Part shown: piece after piece, positions 16,270 through 24,707 of the stretch
Layout: each line of letters begins with the position of its first letter
Position numbering within the stretch: position 1 is the first letter of the stretch
Assembly: GCA_949283235.1 (NCBI GenBank)
Contig: CASDRY010000013.1
Span: forward strand, 1-43,177
DNA length: 43,177 nt
Source of the DNA: an uncultured Spirochaetales bacterium
Lineage (GTDB): Bacteria > Spirochaetota > Spirochaetia > Sphaerochaetales > Sphaerochaetaceae
Direction of reading: 5' to 3'
Notes under the pieces: generated by a model
What the model was told of the DNA's origin: nothing
The model's database searches: none
The model's input: only the letters and a program-made list of their open reading frames with translations
Made by a program: the position numbers and the translations under genes

Positions 16270-17271
16270 TCAGCCTATCACATTGATGGAGCTGCCATCA
16301 TTCACGCTACCTGCGGTGATGATCTCATCGCCTTCTTCCAGACCAGAAAGGATTATGACCATATCGCCATTCTCTCTTCCCGCGGTGACGCTCCTCATAC
16401 GAGCTGTGTCATTTTCAGCGACATATACAATCTCCTCTCCGTTGTAAGACGAGACAGCATCGAGAGGCACCATGATCACATCATCATAAGCTTCCGTGAT
16501 GAGATTAAGCGTGACATACATTCCAGACAGAAGACCTTCACTGTCATCAGTGATCTGAATCTCTATGCGAGCAGTTCTTGTAGCTTCATCGATACTTGGA
16601 GCGATAAACGAAACGACTCCAGTGAATGTCTTTCCAGGATATGCCACAGATGAGAAATCAGCATCCATTCCTTCCTTCATCGTTCCTATGTAGCGTTCTG
16701 GAAGCTCAGCTTCAATATAAAGCGTTCTCTCCCCTGCAACTGTCGCTATCGGAGTCGATACTGATACAGTCTCCCCTACGGATACAGGAACTGATGTCAC
16801 AACACCATCTACAGTGCTTGTTACAGGGCTCTCATTGAAGGTCTGCCCGGGACGTGAGGCATCAATATATGCAATCACATCACCCTTCTTGATTTCCGAG
16901 CCGCTCCTGACAAGAACGCTGACAACCTTGCCCGAAGTATCAGGCATTATCCCGACATCAGTGTTGTAGCTCTTTATCTCTCCATTGAGGCGTGTATAGC
17001 GCTCAAAACGTCCCTTTTCAGCAACAGCTGTCTGAACATTGATCACGGAAGCTGTTTCATTCTCCTCTACAACCGCATGTTCACGCCCCTGCACCGAACC
17101 TGCTATGAAATAGACAGCAAGCGCAACACAGATGAGGAGAAGCACTATGGTCGTTATACGATCGAGTTTTGATGGCTTGGCATTCTTCGATGCAAGCTCT
17201 TTGAAAGATATTCTGGAATCTTCTACCTGTTCTGTGAGATCAGGCTTCTTCTTGTTATCATCGTCATTCAT
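16270..17271 (-). CDS. RND periplasmic adaptor (membrane fusion protein)
   Basis: 333 residues. A charged cytoplasmic N-terminus precedes one membrane anchor (about 40-62, IVLLLICVALAVYFIAG), followed by a lipoyl-like half (GKVVSVLVRSGSEIKKGDVIAYID), its partner half (TVDGVVTSVPVSVGETVSV) and a beta-barrel domain. The alpha hairpin between the lipoyl halves is very short, as in minimal adaptors. No lipobox, so anchoring is by the helix. It overlaps the TolC-like gene by 4 nt (ATGA) and ends 11 nt before the permease gene. It links the pump to the outer-membrane channel. Confidence 0.92.
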   Translation of the reverse strand: MNDDDNKKKPDLTEQVEDSRISFKELASKNAKPSKLDRITTIVLLLICVALAVYFIAGSVQGREHAVVEENETASVINVQTAVAEKGRFERYTRLNGEIKSYNTDVGIMPDTSGKVVSVLVRSGSEIKKGDVIAYIDASRPGQTFNESPVTSTVDGVVTSVPVSVGETVSVSTPIATVAGERTLYIEAELPERYIGTMKEGMDADFSSVAYPGKTFTGVVSFIAPSIDEATRTARIEIQITDDSEGLLSGMYVTLNLITEAYDDVIMVPLDAVSSYNGEEIVYVAENDTARMRSVTAGRENGDMVIILSGLEEGDEIITAGSVNDGSSINVIG

Positions 17272-18644
17272 TCTGAAATCTCCCCTTCTGCTGCATATCT
17301 CTCCTGCAGCTCTGAAATATCTATGTCAATTACAAATGCGAGGTCGTAACATGAAAGCAGATGCTCCGTTTCCATCTGAAGAAGGTTCATCCTCTCAGAA
17401 AGGAGGTTTATTCTCGCACTCGATAAATCATCTGCACTTAAAAGGCCCGCGCTATAAGCATCTTCAGCAAGCTCATATGTGCGCTCAGCTGTCGTGACAG
17501 CTTCTTCCTGAAGAATCAGATTCTCCTGGTTCTGCTCTATTGAAATGCTTTTCTCCCTTATCGTCTCATCAAGATTGTCATGAGCAGACTGAAGGGAAAC
17601 CGCAGAAAGCTTCACGGCATCTTCCGCGTCTTTTATCGCCATATCCCCAGAAGATCCTGGAAGCATTGAACTGATAGGAATGGAAAGCGATACAGAACCT
17701 GTAAGGCCATTTCCGGTATTGGAATATCCTGACTGAACACCCTTGTAGCTTGAGTACCCAGAACCTGAGTAGCTATAGCCAACAGAAGCTGTAAGGACTG
17801 GAACATATACAGAAAACTTTGCAGTCTCTACCCCATTTCTGGCTGCAGCAAGCATGTTCTCAGCAGTTCTTATAGAGAGCGTAGAAGCACTATACTCCTC
17901 TGACAACTCTGCAGCTTCAGGAAGAGATAGGAATACAGGTGCAGGAAGCTCTGAGACAGTGAACTCACCTTCTATACCGGTAATATTACGGAAAGCGGAA
18001 ACAAGAAGCTCTTTTGAATCCTTCAGGGCCTTCACGGAAAGCTCAGCCTGCCGCATCGCCATCTCTGACTGCATCAGCGAAAGCTCATCTGCAAGGCCAT
18101 TTATGTACATCTCATCAGCTGATTCATACTGCCTTACGGCATCTTCATAAGCAAGATGCGCGTTCTCTATGGAGATATCTGCGGCGGCAATATTCCAGTA
18201 TGCCTCTACAACCGTCTGCCTCAATGCCTTTTCAGCACTCTGGTACTCCATGGAAGCAGCTTCCTTCTCGAGGCTCCTTGTCTCCTTGTCGGTTATCATG
18301 GAACCAGTAAAGGAAAATGAGGCACTAGCTCCAGCGGTTACAGTGAGACCTGAAAACGCAGTGCTATCAAGTGTTTCCGTCATTCCGTATGCAGTTCCAT
18401 CCACCCCGGGGAATACAGCCCCTGTCGATAATCCAGCATTCGCTGATATATCTGGCATGAAAGTAGTCATGACTGCATTCTGATTCCGTATTGCCTGATT
18501 AAGCTGTATGCGTGCCGCCTCGATATCAGTACTGTTCTGAATCGCTGCTTCCAGAGCTTCGTCAAGTGTGACTTCTGGAATATCGGCAGCCATAACAGGT
18601 GCAGCTAGGCAAAACGAGATGAGCAAAAATGCTCTTAACTTCAT
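17268..18644 (-). CDS. TolC-family outer-membrane efflux channel
   Basis: 458 residues with a signal peptide ending near residue 19 (LAAPVMA). Two similar halves of long helices are visible (AIQNSTDIEAARIQLNQAIRNQ near the N-terminus; EEAVTTAERTYELAEDAYSAGLLSADDLSSARINL near the C-terminus), typical of TolC-like channels. The ATG at 18644 follows AGGAG with 6-nt spacing, so it is normally led. First gene of the pump operon and proof of a two-membrane envelope. Confidence 0.92.
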   Translation of the reverse strand: MKLRAFLLISFCLAAPVMAADIPEVTLDEALEAAIQNSTDIEAARIQLNQAIRNQNAVMTTFMPDISANAGLSTGAVFPGVDGTAYGMTETLDSTAFSGLTVTAGASASFSFTGSMITDKETRSLEKEAASMEYQSAEKALRQTVVEAYWNIAAADISIENAHLAYEDAVRQYESADEMYINGLADELSLMQSEMAMRQAELSVKALKDSKELLVSAFRNITGIEGEFTVSELPAPVFLSLPEAAELSEEYSASTLSIRTAENMLAAARNGVETAKFSVYVPVLTASVGYSYSGSGYSSYKGVQSGYSNTGNGLTGSVSLSIPISSMLPGSSGDMAIKDAEDAVKLSAVSLQSAHDNLDETIREKSISIEQNQENLILQEEAVTTAERTYELAEDAYSAGLLSADDLSSARINLLSERMNLLQMETEHLLSCYDLAFVIDIDISELQERYAAEGEISE

Positions 18645-18674
18645 CTGTTTCTCCTGAAAATTAAGATTCGCTCT

Positions 18675-18692
18675 TCTATTTGAACAGATAGA
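18675..18692. promoter_or_regulatory. Palindromic operator candidate upstream of the efflux operon
   Basis: TCTATTTGA followed by ACAGATAGA forms an 18-bp imperfect palindrome (7 of 9 half-site positions match), 31 bases upstream of the TolC start. Such a site suits a dimeric TetR- or MarR-type repressor, but no regulator gene is adjacent. Confidence 0.4.
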
Positions 18693-18773
18693 GGTGGAGA
18701 AACAGGGGAACGATTATGTTTTATTTTCTTGGAATGTGGAGGCTTTCTTCATATTCAGAAATAGAGGAACTTC

Positions 18774-19085
18774 TCATGCAGGAAAAGCCATCAGCATACC
18801 TGTAGTCGCAACAAGCGCGATGATAATCGCAAGAATCATAGGTCCTTTAAAAAAGGATGTGAGGAATGCCACCGCTACCCCTGCAAGCCCTGCATACCAC
18901 ATCGCCCCGAAATCTGTAAGAGCTAGAGGAAAGATAAGGGCCCCGAGAGCTGCTACAGGCAGGAGCATCATGCATTTCCTGATGAATTTAGGAAGCTTTG
19001 AGAGCTTGGAAGAAGCAAAATATGGGATAATGCGGGGAAGCATCGTTACCAGTGCACATGAGATTATCAGGAGAAGCTTATTCAA
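18774..19085 (-). CDS. azlD: AzlD-type branched-chain amino acid exporter subunit
   Basis: 103 residues, three or four hydrophobic helices, with the family signature TMLPRIIPYF near the N-terminus. Small partner of AzlC in a two-component exporter for branched-chain amino acids or their analogues. The start at 19085 overlaps the AzlC stop by 8 nt, so expression is coupled. Last gene of a three-gene operon. Confidence 0.88.
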   Translation of the reverse strand: MNKLLLIISCALVTMLPRIIPYFASSKLSKLPKFIRKCMMLLPVAALGALIFPLALTDFGAMWYAGLAGVAVAFLTSFFKGPMILAIIIALVATTGMLMAFPA

Positions 19086-19782
19086 TTCCGACCTCCTTAT
19101 CTGTATATATCAGAGCACCGAATAGCGTTGCGGCTATCATTGATATCAGGAACGCAAGTCCAGTGGAGAAGGAGAAAACAAGTATCAGGATGGAATTCAG
19201 CAGAGCTGAAAATGAAGCCACGAGAAGTGCTTTGGCTCCCCTTCTTGCCTCTGATCCCAAGAGAGAAGCAAACATTGCATAAACTGTGATAACAGCTGCT
19301 TTCTGCACGACATCTGGAAGGAAAGTTCCCCCGGCATAACCTATAGCAGTTCCAGAAGTCCATCCCACATAGGAGGTGAAGATCAAACCAGCCATATAGC
19401 TGTATGAGAGCTTTCTTCCCTTAAATGAGGCAACTGTAAAGACCTCATCAACTGTTCCGAAGCCGCACATCAGCCTTCCTGGAACAGACTTAGGATTCTC
19501 CAGTCTCTGGGAAAGCGAGGAGGCCATGAAAATGTACCTGCTGTTAATGAAGAATACTGATACGATTATAGACAGGAGCATCGAACCCGCATTGTAGAGA
19601 TTCATCATCAGGAACTGTCCGGATCCGGCAAAGGTTATGAGGCTTGTAAGGACGCCTTCCACGAATGTGAAACTGCTGGTTCTTGTAAGAAGCCCGAAGG
19701 CAAGAGCTGTAGTAAAGTATCCGAGAAAGATAGGGAATCCATCCTTTATTCCTTCTTTCACCTCTTTAGCGTTAATGCTCAT
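19078..19782 (-). CDS. azlC: AzlC-type branched-chain amino acid exporter
   Basis: 234 residues from the ATG at 19782, which follows GGAGG with 5-nt spacing. Longer starts would run far into the previous gene. The N-terminus GIKDGFPIFLGYFTTALAFGLL and the following helices match AzlC (YgaZ-like) permeases, with about seven membrane segments. It begins 11 nt inside the end of the flavoprotein gene and overlaps azlD at its own end, so all three are one operon. Confidence 0.88.
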   Translation of the reverse strand: MSINAKEVKEGIKDGFPIFLGYFTTALAFGLLTRTSSFTFVEGVLTSLITFAGSGQFLMMNLYNAGSMLLSIIVSVFFINSRYIFMASSLSQRLENPKSVPGRLMCGFGTVDEVFTVASFKGRKLSYSYMAGLIFTSYVGWTSGTAIGYAGGTFLPDVVQKAAVITVYAMFASLLGSEARRGAKALLVASFSALLNSILILVFSFSTGLAFLISMIAATLFGALIYTDKEVGIE

Positions 19783-21301
19783 AATCTCCTCCAAGACGGA
19801 GTGCCACTTCCGTACCATCGATAGCTGCAGAAACGATTCCGCCTGCGTATCCAGCACCCTCTCCCGCAGGATAAAGCCCCAATCCCTGTCTCATTGAGGA
19901 ATCACGGAGAATTCTTACAGGGGAAGAGGTTCTTGTTTCAGGTGCTATGAGAAGAGCATCATGCTGGATGAACCTTCCTCTGGTCATCCTGTCAAATGCA
20001 ATGAAACCTTCCCTGAGGGAAGAGACTATCATGGAAGGCATGACTTCTTCCATCCTGACAGCCACAAGAGGTCGAGGATAGCTTGTCTCAGGAAAAGATG
20101 AAGAGGCTTTGTCCTTTATGAAATCATCAAGACGCTGTGCAGGAGCTGCGAAACCAGGATTGTAAGTACTCCTTTCTATACTCTCAATGAACCTGAGCAT
20201 GGCAAATGGATCATGATCCTCAAGCTCTTCCTTCCGCAGTTCCACGATAATGCCGCTATTCGCCCATCTGCCTCCTCGGGAATGAGGTGACATGCCATTC
20301 ACAACCTGATGATTCTCTTCAGAAGCGGCAGGAACTATAACACCACCGGGGCACATGCAGAAGGAATAAACACCTCTTCCTCCTACCTGTGTGACAAAAG
20401 AGTATGATGCGGGGGGAAGATACGCTCCCCTTCCGCTCTCGCTATGGTACTGAATCGAGTCGATAAGACTCTGCCTATGCTCAACCCTCACCCCAGCTGC
20501 AGTGCTTTTAGCTTCGAGAGCATATCCATTCTCCGAGAGCGAATAATAGATATCTTTCGCGCTATGCCCTGTTGCAAGGATCACAGGGCCTTTATATATG
20601 CTGCCATCAAAGCATTCTACACCTGTTGTCTCCTCACCATCACCAAGCATCCTGATAACTCTCTTTCCGAAGTGGACCTCTCCGCCATGAGAGATGATGG
20701 TCTCTCTTATCCTTTCAATGATATAAGGAAGCTTGTCAGAACCTATATGAGGATGGCTTTCATAGAGTATTGATTCATCAGCTCCATGCTGTACAAGAAG
20801 GCGCAATACTTTCTCAACATCACCACGTTTATTCGATCTTGTATATAGCTTACCATCTGAGAACGCCCCTGCTCCACCTTCTCCGAAAGCGTAGTTTGAT
20901 TCAGGATCAAGAATTCCTGATTGCGAGAGCTTAGCTGTATCCTTCAGTCTTGAATGAACATCCTTTCCTCTCTCGAGGACTATCGGTTTGATACCATTCT
21001 CAAGAAGCGTAAGGGACGCAAAGATCCCTGCAGGACCGAAACCAACGACTATCGCGCTTCTTTTCTTTGAAACATCTGGAAATGTTACCGGGGAGAATGA
21101 AGGAGGATTCTCTCCCACATATGCAAGAAGAGAGAGATTTATCTTAATATCCTTACGACGGGCATCGATGCTTTTCCTTTTTATCCTCACAGCAGTTATA
21201 TCATTTGATGATATATTGAGTTTTCTTGCGACGCTCTTTTGTATTGCTTGCTCTGATGAGGCTTCAAAAGGAGTCAGAACTATATTGATTTCTCTCTGCA
21301 T
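19772..21301 (-). CDS. FAD-dependent oxidoreductase (COG2509-like)
   Basis: 509 residues. An N-terminal domain of about 85 residues, containing VARKLNISSNDITAVRIKRKSIDAR, precedes the Rossmann FAD motif GFGPAGIFASLTLLENG (about 91-107). An SNYAFGEGGAGAFSDGKL loop follows, then an ATGHSAKD strand and a C-terminal GEGAGYAGGIVSAA FAD-binding segment. This is the layout of the uncharacterised COG2509 'FAD-dependent dehydrogenase' proteins; the reaction is unknown. The ATG at 21301 has a TAGAAT hexamer exactly 6 nt upstream and no ribosome site. Confidence 0.85.
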   Translation of the reverse strand: MQREINIVLTPFEASSEQAIQKSVARKLNISSNDITAVRIKRKSIDARRKDIKINLSLLAYVGENPPSFSPVTFPDVSKKRSAIVVGFGPAGIFASLTLLENGIKPIVLERGKDVHSRLKDTAKLSQSGILDPESNYAFGEGGAGAFSDGKLYTRSNKRGDVEKVLRLLVQHGADESILYESHPHIGSDKLPYIIERIRETIISHGGEVHFGKRVIRMLGDGEETTGVECFDGSIYKGPVILATGHSAKDIYYSLSENGYALEAKSTAAGVRVEHRQSLIDSIQYHSESGRGAYLPPASYSFVTQVGGRGVYSFCMCPGGVIVPAASEENHQVVNGMSPHSRGGRWANSGIIVELRKEELEDHDPFAMLRFIESIERSTYNPGFAAPAQRLDDFIKDKASSSFPETSYPRPLVAVRMEEVMPSMIVSSLREGFIAFDRMTRGRFIQHDALLIAPETRTSSPVRILRDSSMRQGLGLYPAGEGAGYAGGIVSAAIDGTEVALRLGGDYEH

Positions 21302-21307
21302 ATAGAG

Positions 21308-21313
21308 ATTCTA
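21308..21313 (-). promoter_or_regulatory. -10 element, leaderless geometry (flavoprotein operon)
   Basis: TAGAAT (5 of 6 consensus) on the minus strand, 6 nt before the ATG at 21301. Part of a 54-nt divergent promoter region. Confidence 0.6.
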
Positions 21314-21343
21314 GCAATAATCGATTAATAGTTGAATATGGTG

Positions 21344-21349
21344 TAGAAT
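21344..21349 (+). promoter_or_regulatory. -10 element, leaderless geometry (ABC-F gene)
   Basis: TAGAAT lies 6 nt before the GTG start at 21356; no ribosome site. The mirror-image partner on the other strand uses the same hexamer. Confidence 0.6.
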
Positions 21350-21355
21350 CGCAGC

Positions 21356-23212
21356 GTGGTCGTATTATCTGTAGAGAATCTTGAGAAAACAGTTAGGGAT
21401 GAACCTCTTTTCGAAGGTGTCACCCTAGCCCTTGAAGAATGTGAGAAAGTCGGTATTGTAGGAAGAAATGGAAGCGGTAAATCCACCTTCCTGAAATGTC
21501 TTGCGGGAGAAATCCAGCCAGATGAGGGGAGCATCTCAACCAAGAAGGACGCAGAGGTTATCCTTCTTGAACAGAATACATCATACCCTGAAGGTACAAC
21601 CATCTCATCTTTTTTCGAAATGCAGAAATGCAGGGCAAATACTATTCTTTCTTCCTATCAGAAAGCCCTGAATGAAGGAAACGAAAAAGAATACATGAGG
21701 CTTTCCTCCATAATAGAGAAAGAGGATCTCTGGGATACTGAAAGGAGATACTTTGCCATTCTGACTGATTTAGGAGAAGACCTCGATCCAGGAACAGAGA
21801 TGTCAACGCTTTCCGGAGGGCAGCAGAAGAAGGTCCAGATAGCCAGGGCTCTTGCAGTCAAACCTGAAATACTTCTTCTTGATGAACCCACCAACCATCT
21901 TGATATAAAAACAATTGAGTATCTGGAAAACTGGATAAAGGCTTCCGAGACATCTGTAATCATCGTCACACATGATAGGCATATTCTGAATGAATGCTGC
22001 TCTACAATCTGGGAACTGGACAGGAAGCATTTTTACCGCCACCCTGGATCATTCTCAGCATATCTTGAAAGGAAAGCCGAAAGAATCAGGATGGATGAGA
22101 AGCATGAGGCAAGGCTTGAGAATATCCTGAGAAGAGAGCTTGAATGGCTTAAGCGCGGTCCAAAGGCAAGAACAGGAAAGGACAAAGGAAGAAAAGACAG
22201 AATCGATGCGATGCTGGGGGAAATATCAAAGCCGAAAGAGGATAAGCCAAGAGATTTTCAGAGTGCGGACAGAAGGCTTGGAAAGAAGATTCTCGAGATA
22301 GACGGAATCGCAAAGAGCTATGATGGAAAGCTGCTGTTTTCTGACTTCTCATTCTCATTCGTAAAGGGACAGAAGATCGCTCTCATCGGTGATAACGGCT
22401 CAGGAAAATCTACGCTTCTCGACATCATCTCAGGCCATATAGCTCCTGATATTGGATCAGTGGACAAAGGGCTTAATACTGTATTCGGTTATTATGACCA
22501 GCTTGGAAGGGATCTCAAAAGCACAAAGACTGTCATTGAATATACCGAGGATATCGGGGAAAGAGTAATCATGGGAGATGGAGAGGAAGTATCAGCCTCA
22601 AGGTTCCTGGAACTATTCGGTTTCTCCCGCGAGATGCAGCGTACCCCTATCTCAATGCTGAGCGGAGGAGAAAGAAGAAGGCTCTATCTTATAACACGGC
22701 TTGTGCAGAATCCTAATTTCCTTCTCTTCGATGAGCCCACAAATGATCTTGATATCGACACGATGGAAAGGCTGGAGGAATATATAACCTCATTTCCTGG
22801 CTGTGCTGTTATTTCATCCCATGACAGGACTTTCCTAGATATAACAACAGATATGACATTCGTAATCGAAGGCGGGAAGATCACCCTTTTCCCTGGAAAC
22901 TACTCAGAATGGAAAGAAGCAAAGGAAGAAGCCGCTGACAATGAGAAAAGCAAGGCTGAAGTAAAACCTGCTGAAAAGCGAGTACAGAGAGAAAGGAAAG
23001 GACTGTCTTTCAAAGAGATGAAGGAAAAGGAAGCACTTGAAGCCGAGATTGAGAAACTCGAGGAACTCATAGGGAAACTCGAGGAGTCTTTCTCCACTGC
23101 AGAGACAACTGAGCTTGGAACGCTTCAGGAACGAACAAGGAAGTATGAGGAAGCAAAGACATCTCTTGATGAAAAAACAAAAAGATGGATTGAGCTTGAA
23201 GATAAGGCATAA
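21356..23212 (+). CDS. ABC-F family ATPase, Uup-like
   Basis: 618 residues with two ATP-binding cassettes and no membrane domain. The first has Walker A GRNGSGKS (about 36-43), signature LSGGQ (152-156) and Walker B with LLLDEPTNHLD. The second has GDNGSGKS (about 345-352), LSGGE and LLFDEPTNDLD. A linker with ELEWLKRGPKARTGKDKGR and a C-terminal coiled coil (about 550-618) match the Uup branch. ABC-F proteins act on the ribosome or on branched DNA rather than in transport. The GTG at 21356 is chosen because TAGAAT lies 6 nt upstream and a stop precedes it in frame. A nagB-like gene follows after 32 nt. Confidence 0.9.
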   Translation: MVVLSVENLEKTVRDEPLFEGVTLALEECEKVGIVGRNGSGKSTFLKCLAGEIQPDEGSISTKKDAEVILLEQNTSYPEGTTISSFFEMQKCRANTILSSYQKALNEGNEKEYMRLSSIIEKEDLWDTERRYFAILTDLGEDLDPGTEMSTLSGGQQKKVQIARALAVKPEILLLDEPTNHLDIKTIEYLENWIKASETSVIIVTHDRHILNECCSTIWELDRKHFYRHPGSFSAYLERKAERIRMDEKHEARLENILRRELEWLKRGPKARTGKDKGRKDRIDAMLGEISKPKEDKPRDFQSADRRLGKKILEIDGIAKSYDGKLLFSDFSFSFVKGQKIALIGDNGSGKSTLLDIISGHIAPDIGSVDKGLNTVFGYYDQLGRDLKSTKTVIEYTEDIGERVIMGDGEEVSASRFLELFGFSREMQRTPISMLSGGERRRLYLITRLVQNPNFLLFDEPTNDLDIDTMERLEEYITSFPGCAVISSHDRTFLDITTDMTFVIEGGKITLFPGNYSEWKEAKEEAADNEKSKAEVKPAEKRVQRERKGLSFKEMKEKEALEAEIEKLEELIGKLEESFSTAETTELGTLQERTRKYEEAKTSLDEKTKRWIELEDKA

Positions 23213-23244
23213 ATAATTCCAAACCAGGAATAAAGGATAGAATC

Positions 23245-23967
23245 ATGATAATCAATATAGCAGAAACATCGGAAGAACTTGGGAAAAGAGCCGCAGCTCT
23301 CATTTCAAAGCTGATTAATGAAGCTATCAGCAAAAAAGGTTATGCAAGGATTGTGCTATCCACAGGTCAAAGCCAGTTTGAAACCCTCAGCTATCTTGAA
23401 AAAGAGAACGTGGACTGGACGAAGGTTGAGATGTTCCACCTTGACGAGTATGTGGGCATTGATGAGTCACACCCCGCTTCATTCCGAAAGTATCTTAAAG
23501 AAAGATTCGTCTCAAAAGTTCATTTGAAAAACGCATATTTCGTTACAGATGAAAGCTGCATTCCATCCCTCACGGGAAAACTCAGGGAAAGACCTGTGGA
23601 TGTGGGAGTGATCGGAATCGGGGAAAATGGTCATATCGCATTCAATGACCCACCTGCGGACTTCAATACCGAGGAAGCTTACAAAGTCGTGGAACTCGAT
23701 GAACGCTGCAGAGCACAGCAGGTGGGAGAAGGATGGTTTAAAAGCATTGATAAAGTTCCTGAAAAAGCCATCACTATGTGCGTAAGGGAAATCATGAAAG
23801 CAGAACACATCATATCAGCAGTTCCCCATAGCGTGAAAGCGGAGGCGGTATTCAATACGATAACCAAACCTATAAGCCCCTACACTCCTGCAACAATACT
23901 GAAAAGCCACAAGGACTGGAATCTTTTCCTGGACAAGGAATCTGCAGGGAAACTCCTCGGATTATGA
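23245..23967 (+). CDS. NagB-like glucosamine-6-phosphate deaminase paralogue
   Basis: 240 residues of the NagB/RpiA/SOL fold: STGQSQFETL (phosphate loop), FHLDEYVG (catalytic Asp) and GIGENGHIAFNDPP (catalytic His). It differs from the canonical copy at 35189..35998: the active-site DGH is NGH, FNEP is FNDP, and a CRAQQVGEGWF segment is present. The NGH form also occurs in Gram-positive NagB, so activity is plausible but the substrate may be another amino-sugar phosphate. AAAGG before the ATG; shares a transcript with the ABC-F gene. Confidence 0.78.
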   Translation: MIINIAETSEELGKRAAALISKLINEAISKKGYARIVLSTGQSQFETLSYLEKENVDWTKVEMFHLDEYVGIDESHPASFRKYLKERFVSKVHLKNAYFVTDESCIPSLTGKLRERPVDVGVIGIGENGHIAFNDPPADFNTEEAYKVVELDERCRAQQVGEGWFKSIDKVPEKAITMCVREIMKAEHIISAVPHSVKAEAVFNTITKPISPYTPATILKSHKDWNLFLDKESAGKLLGL

Positions 23968-24006
23968 AATCAGAAGAAGAACAAAGGCCAATGCATAGAG
24001 ATAGGA

Positions 24007-24040
24007 AAAGCAGGGATTGAACCCTGCTTTCTCTTTGTTT
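24007..24040 (+). terminator. Terminator after the NagB-like gene
   Basis: Perfect 9-bp stem AAAGCAGGG/CCCTGCTTT (24007-24015 with 24022-24030), 6-nt loop, then CTCTTTGTTT. It can also end the tRNA-Arg transcript on the opposite strand, since the stem itself provides AAA/TTT ends. Confidence 0.85.
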
Positions 24041-24113
24041 ACGCCCTATTGGATTCGAACCAATCACCTACTGCTTAGAAGGCAGTTGCTCTATCCAGGT
24101 GAGCTAAGGGCGC
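24040..24113 (-). tRNA. tRNA-Arg (anticodon TCT)
   Basis: A 74-nt cloverleaf on the minus strand: acceptor GCGCCCT/AGGGCGT, D-arm GCTC/GAGC, anticodon stem ACTGC/GCAGT with loop CTTCTAA (anticodon TCT), T-arm ATTGG/CCAAT with TTCGAAT. Discriminator A; CCA is not encoded. Confidence 0.95.
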
Positions 24114-24134
24114 ATTTATTTAAGCACTTGGGGA

Positions 24135-24163
24135 TATATACCCTTTTTTCCCAGAAATGTCTA
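24135..24163 (-). promoter_or_regulatory. tRNA-Arg promoter
   Basis: TAGACA (24158-24163, 5 of 6) and TATATA (24135-24140) are 17 nt apart on the minus strand, placing the start about 15 nt before the tRNA. Confidence 0.7.
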
Positions 24164-24167
24164 GCGC

Positions 24168-24707
24168 TTAAATGATTTTTCCGAAACGCTCTCCATCAAT
24201 ATACTCTCCATCGATGAAAAGAAGCTCAGAATCATTGCCCTCGGAAACAAAACCATTCTTAGCAAAGAATGCCTTTGCTCTCTCATTATCAATACGCGTC
24301 TCGAGGTTCAGTTTCGTAACTCCACGCTCTTTTGCTTCATCTATGGCGAATTCAAGAAGATGGCCCGCAACACCCTTTCCCCAGAATTCCTTCCTGACAG
24401 CTATTGCAAGTTCTCCACGATGCTTTGTCCTTAAACGCCTGGACATTCTTATCTCGCAGGTGCCTATAACCTTTTCATCTGCAATAGCCAGGACAAAGAC
24501 ATCCATAGCCCTCTTCAGCTCCGCGATGAAAAGTTCCTCATCCTTTACATCCATTGCATCTATATCCGCTATCGAAGTAGCAAGATTATCAGTATCTCCG
24601 GCAACCTGCCTCATGAAATCCAGAAGAAGAGGAGCATCCCCTGTCCTGACTAATCTGTAATCTGTATCCATACTGGCTATTCTACCATGGGAAAACCCAG
24701 ATTTCAT
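24168..24707 (-). CDS. GNAT-family N-acetyltransferase
   Basis: 179 residues from the ATG that overlaps the stop of the upstream gene (ATGA, 24704-24707); an internal ATG at 24671 (MDTDYRLV) fits the usual family start but has no ribosome site. The GNAT core is clear: VLAIADEKVIGTCEIR strand, acetyl-CoA loop REFWGKGVAGHLL, and NLETRIDNERAKAFFAKNGFVSEG at the C-terminus. The acceptor is unknown. Coupled to the glutamyl-tRNA reductase-like gene. Confidence 0.85.
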   Translation of the reverse strand: MKSGFSHGRIASMDTDYRLVRTGDAPLLLDFMRQVAGDTDNLATSIADIDAMDVKDEELFIAELKRAMDVFVLAIADEKVIGTCEIRMSRRLRTKHRGELAIAVRKEFWGKGVAGHLLEFAIDEAKERGVTKLNLETRIDNERAKAFFAKNGFVSEGNDSELLFIDGEYIDGERFGKII

